From: S015-6 sp964384945
GTDB lineage: Bacteria > Desulfobacterota > DSWW01
Assembly: GCA_964384945.1 (NCBI GenBank)
Contig: CAYLMK010000002.1
Location: 403,089-467,088 of the forward strand
Direction of reading: 5' to 3'
Length of the DNA: 64,000 bases
Below are positions 48,933 to 58,417 of the stretch, in pieces. A model generated the notes under the pieces. The model was not told the DNA's origin, did no database searches, and saw nothing but the letters and a program-made list of their open reading frames with translations. Both the position numbers and the translations under genes were made by a program. The stretch's first letter is position 1, and every line of letters begins with the position of its first letter.

Positions 48933-49655
48933 TTATGGCATGGCCAGATTTTCGGCGGCAAACTCCCAGTTTATGAGCTTGTCCAATACGGCCGCCACAT
49001 AATCCGTCCGCCGGTTCTGGTAGTCCAAATAGTAAGCATGTTCCCACACGTCGATGGTGAGCAGCGGCTTCATCCCCTGGGTCATGGGATTCTCCGCGTT
49101 GGCAGTCTTGACAACCTTGAGCGCATCACCGGCTTTCACAAGCCACGCCCAGCCGCTGCCGAACTGGGCCGCGGCTGCGCCGGCCAATTCCCTCATGCAG
49201 GTTTCCAGGCCGCCGAAAGAGGCTTTCATTTTCTGCATGAGCGCGGCCGGCGGTTTGCCTCCGCCTCTTGGGGACAGGCTTTTCCAGTAAAACGTATGGT
49301 TCCAAACCTGGGCGGCGTTGTTGAAGATGCCGGCCCTGTCGACCTTTCCGGCGGTGGCTTGGACGATCTTTTCCAGGGGCATGCCCTGCAGATCTGTTCC
49401 GGCGATCAGCTTGTTGGCATTGGTTACATAGCCCTGATGATGCTTGCCGTAGTGGAAACCGATGGTCTTGGCGGAAATCACCGGCTCGAGCGCGTTCTCA
49501 GGATACGGGAGCGGAGGCAACACAATGGAGTCCGCAGCGGATGCGCTCCGCAGCCGCTCAACGCTCATCGATGCCACGGCCAGCGCCGAAGCTGCTGCAA
49601 GGAAGCTGCGCCGGGTCACGCCGGTTTCCTTTCCGAGTTCCTGCTTTTCTTCCAT
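48933..49655 (-). CDS. Tat-exported Fe/Mn superoxide dismutase
   Basis: Superoxide dismutase of the Fe/Mn family (240 aa). Metal ligands lie in FHYGKHHQGY (first His), VWNHTFYW (second His) and DVWEHAYYLDYQN (Asp and His). An N-terminal twin-arginine signal (VTRRSFLAAASALAVA) predicts export of the folded metalloenzyme to the periplasm, less common than the cytoplasmic form. AAAGGAG precedes the ATG at 49655. It may protect periplasmic Fe-S or molybdenum enzymes from oxygen; this is inferred. Confidence 0.95.
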   Translation of the reverse strand: MEEKQELGKETGVTRRSFLAAASALAVASMSVERLRSASAADSIVLPPLPYPENALEPVISAKTIGFHYGKHHQGYVTNANKLIAGTDLQGMPLEKIVQATAGKVDRAGIFNNAAQVWNHTFYWKSLSPRGGGKPPAALMQKMKASFGGLETCMRELAGAAAAQFGSGWAWLVKAGDALKVVKTANAENPMTQGMKPLLTIDVWEHAYYLDYQNRRTDYVAAVLDKLINWEFAAENLAMP

Positions 49656-49818
49656 GCTGGCTCCTTTCATTCAAAACACGGATTGAACGCGGTTTTGCTG
49701 CCGCTGAGGCTATTCTACTGAAGGCGTCTTCAAAAGGGAAACAGAGCATCCGCCTTGAGAGGAGGAAGGTTTCCGAATTCTTCGCGTTTGGGCGCCAATA
49801 TTCATCTCTCCTTAACAA

Positions 49819-49863
49819 AACGCCCTCTCTCCCTTAACATGAATAAGATAGAAAGAGGGCGTT
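49819..49863 (-). terminator. stem-loop, possible minus-strand terminator
   Basis: AACGCCCTCT (49819-49828) and AGAGGGCGTT (49854-49863) form a 10-bp stem with a 25-base loop. On the minus strand it is followed by TTTTGTT. It lies between the divergent SOD and metallophosphatase genes, so what it would terminate is unclear; a leader structure is possible. Confidence 0.35.
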
Positions 49864-49906
49864 GTGTGCATCACAGCCTCGCATCGAATGAAAAAGGGGG
49901 TTCCTC

Positions 49907-51292
49907 ATGAAATGCACCCGGCGCACCTTCTCGATCATCTTCCTGGGAGGGATTCTCGCGGCGCTCCTGTTCTGCGGCTGCCAGGATCCCTTTCCGTTCC
50001 TCTATGAAACAGACCCGGAGGTGAGGGACCTGGTCCTGGGCAACGACCCTCAGTACCCGGACCTTACCCTGGCCGTGATTGCGGATCTCCACTATATCCC
50101 GCCCGACCTGGTGTTGCCGGGGAGCGCCATCCAGGATTACCTGGACCACGACCGGAAGATGCTCCTGCAGGGGCCTGAGATTCTGGACGCCGCCGTGGCC
50201 CAGATTCTGGACGCCGCCCCGGACGTCGTGCTCGTGCCGGGCGACCTCACCAAGGACGGCGAAGAGGAGAGCCACTTGGAGGTTGCCGAGCGGCTCCGGC
50301 CCCTTCTCCAGGCCGGCATCCAGGTGTACGTCGTCCCCGGAAACCACGACGTGCTGAACGGCGAGTCGAACCGCTATGACGGAGACCTTGTCGAACGAGT
50401 CCCGAACGTAGGGCCTGCGGCCTTCCGAACGATCTTCGCGGACTACGGATACTCTGCGCCGCTTTACGAAGACCCGGACTCCCTGTCCTACATCGTGGAG
50501 CCCGTGCCGGGCCTTTGGCTCTTTGCGCTGGACTCGGCCAAGTGGCGCGAGAATATCGAAGACGACCACCCGGTTACGGGCGGGACATTCTACCCAACGA
50601 CCCTCGCCTGGATCGAGCAGAGGCTCATTCAGGCCATCGAGGAGAACAAGGCGGTCGTGGGCTTCTTCCACCACGGCGCCCTGGCCCACTACGACGAGAA
50701 TGAAAAACACTACCCCGACTACCTCCTCGATGACTACAATTACATTTCCGAGATGCTGGCCGCATACGGCATGCGGTTCGTCTTCACGGGCCACTTCCAT
50801 GCCCAGGACCTGGTGTATGAGGGCTGGTACAGGTCGGGGATCCCCAACCACTTTCTGGTGGATATCGAAACCGGCTCGCTCGTGACCTACCCCGTTCCCT
50901 GGAGGCTGGTCCAGGTCAGCGGCCAGGAGATGACCGTTACCAGCCGACGGATTACCTCGATCCCGAGCCGTCCGGACGACTTCGAGGCCTTTGCCCTCGA
51001 TTTTGTCACGCAGGGGACCATCCTGCTCGCGAACGAGACCTTGACCGAATACGGAGTTCCGATCTCCGACCAGGAGCTTCTGAGTCCGCAGATCGCCGAG
51101 GCCTACGTGACCCATCTGCAAGGGGATGAGGTGCTGCCGTGGCCGATCATCGACACGACCGGCATCAGCCTGATCGGCCGCCTCGTGCTCCTGGCCCAGG
51201 GGGGGCTGATCGAGGGGTGGTACACGGACCTTTTCCCGGCCGACAACAACATCGTGCTTGACATGACGACAGGCCTGGTGGTCTCACCCTAG
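49907..51292 (+). CDS. calcineurin-like metallophosphatase lipoprotein
   Basis: Metallophosphoesterase (461 aa) with a lipoprotein signal ending in ALLFCGC. The dimetal motifs are in order: IADLHYI, VPGDLTKDG, VVPGNHDVLN, FFHHG and FTGHFHAQD. A C-terminal region of about 150 residues follows the catalytic domain. It would hydrolyse phosphate esters at the periplasmic face. It stands alone, divergent from the SOD gene and convergent with the Ttr-like operon. The substrate is unknown. Confidence 0.9.
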   Translation: MKCTRRTFSIIFLGGILAALLFCGCQDPFPFLYETDPEVRDLVLGNDPQYPDLTLAVIADLHYIPPDLVLPGSAIQDYLDHDRKMLLQGPEILDAAVAQILDAAPDVVLVPGDLTKDGEEESHLEVAERLRPLLQAGIQVYVVPGNHDVLNGESNRYDGDLVERVPNVGPAAFRTIFADYGYSAPLYEDPDSLSYIVEPVPGLWLFALDSAKWRENIEDDHPVTGGTFYPTTLAWIEQRLIQAIEENKAVVGFFHHGALAHYDENEKHYPDYLLDDYNYISEMLAAYGMRFVFTGHFHAQDLVYEGWYRSGIPNHFLVDIETGSLVTYPVPWRLVQVSGQEMTVTSRRITSIPSRPDDFEAFALDFVTQGTILLANETLTEYGVPISDQELLSPQIAEAYVTHLQGDEVLPWPIIDTTGISLIGRLVLLAQGGLIEGWYTDLFPADNNIVLDMTTGLVVSP

Positions 51293-51311
51293 GTGAATGG
51301 CGAAGCCAAGG

Positions 51312-51394
51312 AAGGGGGTCAGGCCCGGAGGCTGGACGGCGATCCTTGCAACGCTGCCCGTCGGCACTGTCCGATGCCCGGACCTGGCCCCCTT
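51312..51394. repeat. REP-like inverted repeat between convergent genes
   Basis: AAGGGGGTCAGGCCCGG (51312-51328) recurs inverted at 51378-51394 with two mismatches, 49 bases apart. The arm resembles that of the 42074-42216 element (AAGGGG, then TCA, then a CxGG end), suggesting one repeat family. It may also act as a transcription barrier between the metallophosphatase and the ttr-like genes. Confidence 0.5.
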
Positions 51395-51522
51395 TCCCCG
51401 ACATTCCCGGGTTCCCTTCCTCATCCCGTTCGGCTTCCCTGCGATCCCGTCACCGTCCAGTTCAGGAATATCCTGTGAAGGGTGAAGAGCACGAAGCCGG
51501 AGCGTCTCCAACCAGGGACTCT

Positions 51523-54500
51523 TCAGGTGTCGACCGGCTCCAGCCGCACGAAGGAGTCGTAGAAACTCACGCTTCCGCCGACCGGGTCCACCAGGCAGGT
51601 GTTCTTCAAGGCCGGATCCACCCACATGGCCGCGTTGGCGTGAACCCCGGCGGCCCGTCTCGGCTCGCCCTTGATCCGGAAGCCGTCGATCTCGACATCC
51701 GCGGCCCCGGTGGCCCAGTGCCCGAACCCCAGGGCGAAGCTCACCACGCCGGGCCGGACGGTCTGCGTGAGAATGACCTTGCCCTCCATCGGCCTGGCCA
51801 CCCCCGGCGCGAGCGGCCACTCTCCCGTGGGATTGGTCGCGCTCGTGACCCGCACCCGCTGGCCGCTCGAGAGCCCCAGCCGGCCGGCGTCATCCGGATG
51901 GATGAGGATCCCGTTCTCGGGCATGAGAGGCGTGAGCCAGGGGTCCGCGATCGTCCGGCTCTTGGTCTGCGAGATCGTGCGGTGCGTGATCAGGTGAAGG
52001 TCGTAGCCCCGCCGCAGTTCGTCGGGCTCCCGCCCGAGGAAGTCCCGGATGGCAAGAAAGACCGCATGCCCCGGATTCCTGCGGCCGGTGCCCGCGTGGA
52101 TGGTAGATGCCGTCTTTTCCTGGTACAGGCACAGGAGCGCGCCATAAGGGTGCGAAACCATGCCGCCCTTGTAGGCCTGCGCATGGTTCTCGAAACGCCC
52201 GCCGCGGTTGAGCACGTGGACGACCTTGGGCCACATGCGATCTCCGACAATCCCTTTCCACCGCCCCGCATCGAAAACACTCTCGGGAAGATGCCGCCGC
52301 GCCCGGGCGAAGATTTCCATCTCCCTCGCATCCGCGTCCGGCACGTTCTGGGAGCCGTCGGCCTGCTCGCCGAAGGCCAGATTGGCCACGGCCCGCAGGT
52401 AGAAATCGTCCGGGTGCTCCAGAGGCGCCCCGGGGCCCAACCCCTCCGGGCCGAAGCCGGGCAGCCCCAGCCGTTCGGCCACCGCGAGGATCACGGCCTC
52501 CAGGCTGATGGGCGTTGTTTTCCCGAATACCGTGCACGGCTCCGGGATCGGGGCGACCACGGGCTGCCGGACAGGCTGCACCTTCGCGGGCATGCTCGGG
52601 TGGCTCCCCTGGAATTCCCACCTTTCCAGGTAGGAAAGATCCGGGAAGATGTAGTCCGCGTACATGGATGTAGTGCCGATCACGATGTCGCTCGCCACGA
52701 AGAGGGGGAGTTTCTCGGTGTCCTGAAGGATTCGGATGTTCGTGTGCCCTGCCGGCAGGGAGTAAGTGGGAGCGCCCATGTAAAGGAACAGGGCCTTGAC
52801 CGGATACGGGTAAGCGTCGCCGATGGAAGGGATGATTTCCTCATAGATGTCGCTCGACAGAGGATACCAGTTCCGCCTGGCCGGATAGCCTTCGAAGAGG
52901 GTCGTCTTTTCGTAGTCCACGCCGTGCCGGATGGAGTTGACGCCAAAGGCTGTGATGCGGCCCGGGTGTTTCTCCAGATCGAACAGGCCTCCCTTGCCCT
53001 TGTGGTCCCACGCGGTGAGCTTGATCATGCCTCCTTTGTGGTCGAAGTTGCCCAGGAGCATGTTCAGGGTCATCCAGGCCAGAACGTTGTAAAAGCCGTT
53101 CGTGTGCTGGGCCGGCCCGCGGTGGATATCCACTGCCGCCGCCTTGCCGTTCAGGACGAGCTCGCGGGCCACCGCCTTTACGTCGTCGGCGTCCACCCCT
53201 GCGATCTCCGACCATTCCTCCACGCTGTGTCGGCGGGTCTCCTCGAGCAGGATCTGGAGCCCTGATTTGACCGGGGTTCCATCGGGAAGGGTCGCATCCA
53301 CGAACAGGTCGCCCCGGACCGGCCGTTCCGCGTCATTGGGATCCACGGCGACCGGCTTCCCGTCGACCATGGCGGCCAGGAACTTCTCCTCGTAGGCCTT
53401 CCCGTCCAGAGCCTGCCGCGTCTCGGACGCAGCCAGTCCGTGCTCTGCCGCCCGGACGAACTTCCCCGGCACGCCGTCCTTTACGTGCACCAGCAGGGTC
53501 GCGGTCGTCCAACTGGTCTCCCCGAACTCACGGGCCGCCGCCTTGTTCGCGCATGAGAGAAAGCGGGCGTCGTAGCCGCCGTTGTCGAAGATCCACCTCA
53601 TGATCCCCAGGGCCAGGGCCGCGTCCGTCCCGGGCGTGAGGGGGAGCCACTTCCAGGCCTTGCTCGCGAGTTTGCTGAACCGGGGGTCGGCAACCGCGAT
53701 CTTCGCGCGGCCGCCTGCCAGGTTGCCCGTCAGCCGGACCGCCCGGTTGGGAGGGCCGTAATTGGCCTCGAAGAGATTGGCCCCGACGAAGAGGACGAAC
53801 CGGCTGTTCTCCGTGTCCGCCTGCCAGTAGAACTTCTTGCCGCCGGTGAACTTTCCGCCGTCGTACTGCTCGCTGATCGCCTTGCAGGTGAAGTAGAGCG
53901 ACCCCTGGCATACCGTCGTATGCCCGTGGGCGTTCACGGTGCCCAGGGCCGCGGCAAGCCGCTTGTAGAGATCGCCCCGGCCGTCCTTGAGCCTTCCCCA
54001 TGCGAGAACGATCTGGTTGTTCCGCGGCCCCAGGTCAGGGTGTTCGGGATCGATCAGGCAGTGCAACCGGTCCGCGAAGTTCGATCGGAAGGCCTCCACC
54101 AGCGCGCGTTTTTTCTCCGGATCCTTCTCGTTCCAGATCGCCTGCACACCCGCCTCCATGGCCTTGGAGACCTCGGGGTCATCGAGGGCGCGAAGCCCAC
54201 GAAGGCCTTCCACACGCCGGTCTTCCTCGCCCGGCACGTGCCGGAACAAGAGCCCTCCCTCGCAAATCTCCTCGACCGCCTGATCGAAAGGCACCGTGAT
54301 CCACCGGTTCTCACCCCTCTTTCCGGCCCTCTTGAGCACCTTGCGGAGGCGGTAAGGGTCGTAGGCCGTCTGGAGGCCGGCCTGCCCTTTGGGGCAGATC
54401 GACCCGTCCACCAGCGCCGCCTGGTCCGGGTGGGTTGCAAAATCGAGGTGGGGCAGCAGCGTCCAGGGGTTGTACGGATTTCCGTCGATCTTGGTGAGCA

Positions 54501-55968
54501 CTCCCTCCTCAAGCTTGCACTTGATCCCGCACCCCGTGTTGCACTGCAGGCAGGCCGAGTACAGGATGTGGTCCGGATCGGAGAGATCGTAAGGGCCGTC
54601 CGGCCTGCCGCCGATGAGGATGGCGTCGCGGCCGTCTCCGGCCGCCCAGGACCTGAACGGGCCCGCCAGGGCCTGGATTCCGGCGGTGCCCAGCAGGGCT
54701 CCGCCTGCCAGCACCTGACGCCGTCCCGTCGTTCCGGCGCGGCCCGCCGGCTCTTGCGGTTCGGCCGGAGAATTGTCGCCCGACCAGGCACGCACCAGGC
54801 GGTTCACATGGAGGCCCACGTAGAACACGGCCATGCCCACGGCCAGCAGCAGGAAGCCCACGAGGTACTCCATCCAGGTCGCGTGATAGATGTAGGTGAG
54901 CCTGGGATGCTGGAAGGCTTCCTGAAGGCCCCGGATCTCGCCCACGGCCTGCCCGGGCACGAGAACGTTCAGCCGGGCGCTGATGAAGGCCACGGCCGTC
55001 AGGAAGCCGGCAAGGACCCACGCGGACCTGCGGCGTGTTCCGAACAGGGCAATGGGGATCGCGCCGCCCAGGCCCAGGTGGACCATCCAGAAGACCCACC
55101 AGTAGGGCCCGGTGAGGATCAGCCGGATCGCCGGCGAATGGGAGTTGGGGTTCCACAGGGCGATGGAAAACTCGGCGAACTCGAAAACGAAGTAGACGAT
55201 CATGGCGACGAGCGTGACCATGCGCAGCCTGCGCAAGGCCTCGTCGGTTTCCTCTGTGTTCGAAGGGCCGGCGAGCAGGGCCCGCACCACGAGCAGAGCG
55301 GCCCCCCCGGCCGTCACCGCCGAGGCCAGGAAGAGCATGGGAAGCAGGGCGCTGTGCCAGAATGCCTTGGCGTCCACCACGCCGAAGAAGGAGCCGCTCT
55401 GGCTGGGAAAGAGTACCGAGAAGAAGACCCCCAGGGTCAAGAGGGGCTTCAGCCAGCCGGATCGTTCCCGGAAGCTCAAGAGCCAGCAAAGGCCGGAGAC
55501 GACGGTGAACACGCCGTACATCCAGGCATTGAAGGCCATCATGCTCGTGAAGGCGGGCGTGGTGAAGATCCGGTAGGCCCTTTCCATCCTCCCCAGGTCG
55601 AGCCAGACTCCGAGAAAGGAGGGAAGAATAGCGGCGAAGCTCAGCAGGATGGCCACACGAAGCGCTTCCCGACCCTGGAAGCCCCTCTGTCCGGCGAGGA
55701 ACCCCAGGGCGCCGAGCACGAAGGCCCCGCCCGAGATCCCGACCCCATGAAAGTAGAAGGCCACCCAGAGGCCCCAGGGGACGTACGAGCCGTAGCCGGC
55801 CGGCAGGTGTCCCGCCAGGAGCCTTTGGGCGAGACCAACGGCCCCCAAGACAACAGCCACGATCCAGACGGCCCAGAGCAGAGGCCTCCAGGGTATGGCG
55901 GGCAAGGTCTTCAGCGAGGATTCGGAAGGGCCGTTCGCTCCTGCGGTGGGCGCGGCGGAATGACTCAT
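51523..55968 (-). CDS. fused NrfD/TtrC-type membrane subunit and TtrA-type Mo catalytic subunit
   Basis: Single frame of 1481 residues joining two normally separate respiratory subunits. Residues 1-395 are an NrfD/PsrC/TtrC-type quinone-reactive membrane protein with nine or ten helices. Residues 416-440 (RRQVLAGGALLGTAGIQALA) look like a Tat-type signal inside the chain. Residues 470-1481 are a TtrA/PsrA-family bis-MGD enzyme: cluster ligands C473, C476, C480 and C525, the IDGNPYNPW motif, and C687 (GHTTVCQGS) as likely Mo ligand. No Met or ribosome site separates the halves. Order matches ttrB-ttrC-ttrA, with C and A fused. Tetrathionate, polysulfide, selenate or arsenate are possible substrates. 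Confidence 0.88.
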   Translation of the reverse strand: MSHSAAPTAGANGPSESSLKTLPAIPWRPLLWAVWIVAVVLGAVGLAQRLLAGHLPAGYGSYVPWGLWVAFYFHGVGISGGAFVLGALGFLAGQRGFQGREALRVAILLSFAAILPSFLGVWLDLGRMERAYRIFTTPAFTSMMAFNAWMYGVFTVVSGLCWLLSFRERSGWLKPLLTLGVFFSVLFPSQSGSFFGVVDAKAFWHSALLPMLFLASAVTAGGAALLVVRALLAGPSNTEETDEALRRLRMVTLVAMIVYFVFEFAEFSIALWNPNSHSPAIRLILTGPYWWVFWMVHLGLGGAIPIALFGTRRRSAWVLAGFLTAVAFISARLNVLVPGQAVGEIRGLQEAFQHPRLTYIYHATWMEYLVGFLLLAVGMAVFYVGLHVNRLVRAWSGDNSPAEPQEPAGRAGTTGRRQVLAGGALLGTAGIQALAGPFRSWAAGDGRDAILIGGRPDGPYDLSDPDHILYSACLQCNTGCGIKCKLEEGVLTKIDGNPYNPWTLLPHLDFATHPDQAALVDGSICPKGQAGLQTAYDPYRLRKVLKRAGKRGENRWITVPFDQAVEEICEGGLLFRHVPGEEDRRVEGLRGLRALDDPEVSKAMEAGVQAIWNEKDPEKKRALVEAFRSNFADRLHCLIDPEHPDLGPRNNQIVLAWGRLKDGRGDLYKRLAAALGTVNAHGHTTVCQGSLYFTCKAISEQYDGGKFTGGKKFYWQADTENSRFVLFVGANLFEANYGPPNRAVRLTGNLAGGRAKIAVADPRFSKLASKAWKWLPLTPGTDAALALGIMRWIFDNGGYDARFLSCANKAAAREFGETSWTTATLLVHVKDGVPGKFVRAAEHGLAASETRQALDGKAYEEKFLAAMVDGKPVAVDPNDAERPVRGDLFVDATLPDGTPVKSGLQILLEETRRHSVEEWSEIAGVDADDVKAVARELVLNGKAAAVDIHRGPAQHTNGFYNVLAWMTLNMLLGNFDHKGGMIKLTAWDHKGKGGLFDLEKHPGRITAFGVNSIRHGVDYEKTTLFEGYPARRNWYPLSSDIYEEIIPSIGDAYPYPVKALFLYMGAPTYSLPAGHTNIRILQDTEKLPLFVASDIVIGTTSMYADYIFPDLSYLERWEFQGSHPSMPAKVQPVRQPVVAPIPEPCTVFGKTTPISLEAVILAVAERLGLPGFGPEGLGPGAPLEHPDDFYLRAVANLAFGEQADGSQNVPDADAREMEIFARARRHLPESVFDAGRWKGIVGDRMWPKVVHVLNRGGRFENHAQAYKGGMVSHPYGALLCLYQEKTASTIHAGTGRRNPGHAVFLAIRDFLGREPDELRRGYDLHLITHRTISQTKSRTIADPWLTPLMPENGILIHPDDAGRLGLSSGQRVRVTSATNPTGEWPLAPGVARPMEGKVILTQTVRPGVVSFALGFGHWATGAADVEIDGFRIKGEPRRAAGVHANAAMWVDPALKNTCLVDPVGGSVSFYDSFVRLEPVDT

Positions 55969-56004
55969 GGCGGTGTGCTCCTTAAGAAACGAATGAGAGG
56001 TCTG

Positions 56005-56910
56005 TCAGAAAATGTAGAAGACCCGCGGCTCGGTCCCCTTGTGGGCGAGAAGGGTCTGGACATTGTTCTTCGTCGTGAGCTCGGTCACGAGGCTTCGGGG
56101 GTCCGCCGAGTCCCCGAAGTAGGTCGCCCGGCCGATGCAGGTCGTCACGCACATCGGCAGTTGTCCCTTCTCCAGCCGGTGGAGACAGAAATGGCACTTG
56201 CGGGCGTTGCCGACCGGGGAGCCGTGGCGGCTTCGACTCCATCGCTTCCCGTATTCATGGCTCGGGGCGTCTTCGTAAGCAGCCGGCGCACCAAGAACCG
56301 GCCCGTTGCCGTCTTCCGGGGCGCCCCCGGCCGCCCCGGCCGAGTAGAAGAGCCCGAAATCGCTCGTCCGCGCCCCGTAAGGGCAGGCCGCCAGGCAGTA
56401 GCGGCACCCGATGCACTTGTCGTAATGGATCACCACCACGCCGTCCGGGCGCTTCCAGGTGGCCTTGACCGGGCAGACCGTCACACAGGGCGGCCGGTCG
56501 CACTGCATGCACGGCCTGGGCGTGAAGCGCATCTTCACGTTGGGAAACTCGCCGAGCTCCTCCTTGATGACCGGCCTGTAGACCACGCCGGGCGGCAGCT
56601 TGTTCTCGGCGACACAGCCGATCGTACAGGCGTCGCACCCCACACACTTGCGCGTATCGATGACCATGACCCAACGCCTCTTTTCCGCCGGCTTGGCCAT
56701 GGCGAGGACGAGTTCCCGCTGCATGCGCAGGAGCGCATCCTCGTCTTCGCGCGAAGGGATCTTCTCCAGGCCGGTGAGCTTCCGCACGGTTCCCTCCCCG
56801 GTGGGATCCTGCGGGGGCGGGCTCAGCCGGTCCTTGATCACGGCCCCCGCCGACAAGGCCACGCCGGCGCCCAGCAGGGCCCCGGTTCGCACGAAGCGAC
56901 GTCGATCCAT
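56005..56910 (-). CDS. TtrB/PsrB-type Fe-S electron-transfer subunit, Tat-exported
   Basis: Periplasmic four-cluster ferredoxin subunit (301 aa) that links the membrane quinol oxidase part to the Mo enzyme. A Tat signal (RRRFVRTGALLGAG) begins it. Cys groups are CVGCDACTIGC, CMQCDRPPCVTVCP, CIGCRYCLAACPYG and CHFCLHRL followed by CVTTC. AAGGAG precedes the ATG at 56910. It is the first gene of the operon, 36 bases before the fused TtrC-TtrA gene, the order known from ttrBCA. Confidence 0.92.
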   Translation of the reverse strand: MDRRRFVRTGALLGAGVALSAGAVIKDRLSPPPQDPTGEGTVRKLTGLEKIPSREDEDALLRMQRELVLAMAKPAEKRRWVMVIDTRKCVGCDACTIGCVAENKLPPGVVYRPVIKEELGEFPNVKMRFTPRPCMQCDRPPCVTVCPVKATWKRPDGVVVIHYDKCIGCRYCLAACPYGARTSDFGLFYSAGAAGGAPEDGNGPVLGAPAAYEDAPSHEYGKRWSRSRHGSPVGNARKCHFCLHRLEKGQLPMCVTTCIGRATYFGDSADPRSLVTELTTKNNVQTLLAHKGTEPRVFYIF

Positions 56911-57124
56911 GGCTTCTCTTCTCCTTGTCAAGTGATTGTTCCTTGTCGCCGTCCGAATCCTGCCGGGCTCCGTCACGGAGCCCGGGCCGCGCATGTGTCC
57001 GACTTATGGATTCCTCGACCGCCCCCGTATCAGGACAGTTTCCCCGTGCCGCAGCAGGAGGTTGATCCCCCCGAAAAGGAGTTTTCCGCCATGGCCGAAG
57101 CCAATGTCCCGCAGCTCGATCCTG

Positions 57125-58417
57125 TCAGAAGCTCATCTGCAGGACGGTCTGCACCTTCCAGTCATCCTCCAGGTCCTTGTCCAAAGACGGGGCCTTTCCG
57201 ATGCCGCCGTTGTTCCTGCCATACAGGGTCCGCTCATACGCCAGGAGCCAGTACCAGTGGTGGAAGAACTCCCAGGCCACCCCGCCGTTGACCAGGTCGT
57301 ACCCGTCATCGCCCGCGGTGACGTCGTCCTTCCTGTCCGGGTCGAAGCGATCGTACCGGGCGAAGAGGTTCAGTCTCCGATCCAGGACGGGCAGCTTGGT
57401 GTTGAAGAAGATGGAATACCCCTCCCCGCGGAGGGCCTCGTCCGTCCCGGGAACGACAAGGCTGCCGCTGTTGTTCCCCCAGGTCTGGGCATACTGGCCG
57501 GTGAAGATGACCCACTCGTTCTGATAGCTCAGCATGCCGAGATGGACCCTGTAATCGGGATAGTCACTGACGCTGATCGCATTGCCCTCTCCGTACAGGC
57601 CGAAGTAGCTGGCCTGCAGCCCTGGGATCAGATCGGGAAGGGGACGAATCGTGAGGCGCCATTCCGGAATCTTGTTCTCGTTGTCTTCCGAGGCGTGGTA
57701 CCCGGCGCCGTTGAACACCCCGACGTGCCAGCTGCCGTATCGGCCCGCATAGTACTTGCTGACGCTCGTCTGGTAGGCCTCGTCGAGCTGGCCGAAGAGA
57801 TTGCCCCGGACGCTGATCCCCAGATCGGCCGAGTTGAAGGTCTTGGCGCGCTCGATGAACATGGTGCCCTGCAAACGGTAGGGGTTGATGTGCTCTTCGA
57901 AGTCGAGCCAGGGCATGTGGCCCATACCCACCTCGGATTTCATTTCCGTCAGGAAGCCGAGGTTCGGGGGGCCGAATTCGGCGTAGAGGTACTTCAGCCG
58001 CAGCTTGAAATCCCCCGTATCATCCAGCGTTACGTCCGGGGTGATCCGAAACCCGAGCCAGGGGGTGAGTTGTTTCTTGACGATGAGGTACCCGCGGGTG
58101 ATCATGAAGCGATTGAAGGACTGGTCGTCCTTCTCCCGGCCTCCCGAGTAGTCGAAGTAGGACAAGGTCCCGATTTGAATCCCCTCCAGGACTTTGAGCA
58201 CCTTGTCCACCGCCTTGTCCCGTTTCGCGAGCTCTTCGTACTCTTCGTCGGTTACGATTCCCTTTTTGTGCAGATTGTCCAACAGGGTCTCGTCTCCATC
58301 GTGAGCCGACGATGCATAGAGCGGCGCCCTGCAAAAGGTAAGGGCCAGGATGAGACATCCGACTCCTTCTACGAATCCCCCGGCGGCCTTCAACGCGCCG
58401 CTTCTCTTCGCCCGCAT
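57125..58417 (-). CDS. outer-membrane porin-like protein
   Basis: Predicted outer-membrane beta-barrel (430 aa) of the phosphate-selective-porin-like type common in deltaproteobacteria. After a signal (CLILALTFCRAPLYASSA), a short helical segment (LLDNLHKKGIVTDEEYEELA) precedes alternating amphipathic strands rich in Tyr/Trp, ending in VQTVLQMSF with the C-terminal Phe required for barrel assembly. AAAGGAG precedes the ATG at 58417. It lies upstream of the ttr-like genes on the same strand, 214 bases away, and could admit their substrate. Confidence 0.85.
   Translation of the reverse strand: MRAKRSGALKAAGGFVEGVGCLILALTFCRAPLYASSAHDGDETLLDNLHKKGIVTDEEYEELAKRDKAVDKVLKVLEGIQIGTLSYFDYSGGREKDDQSFNRFMITRGYLIVKKQLTPWLGFRITPDVTLDDTGDFKLRLKYLYAEFGPPNLGFLTEMKSEVGMGHMPWLDFEEHINPYRLQGTMFIERAKTFNSADLGISVRGNLFGQLDEAYQTSVSKYYAGRYGSWHVGVFNGAGYHASEDNENKIPEWRLTIRPLPDLIPGLQASYFGLYGEGNAISVSDYPDYRVHLGMLSYQNEWVIFTGQYAQTWGNNSGSLVVPGTDEALRGEGYSIFFNTKLPVLDRRLNLFARYDRFDPDRKDDVTAGDDGYDLVNGGVAWEFFHHWYWLLAYERTLYGRNNGGIGKAPSLDKDLEDDWKVQTVLQMSF

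Noticed and set aside
54720..54800. A separate start codon for the TtrA-type half
   Set aside because: No Met lies between the last membrane helix and the RR motif, and the GTG codons there lack a ribosome site, so a single fused gene is the better reading.
53920..57291. Long plus-strand open frame opposite the TtrC-TtrA and TtrB genes
   Set aside because: Antisense shadow with low-complexity Gly/Arg/His-rich product and no motifs.
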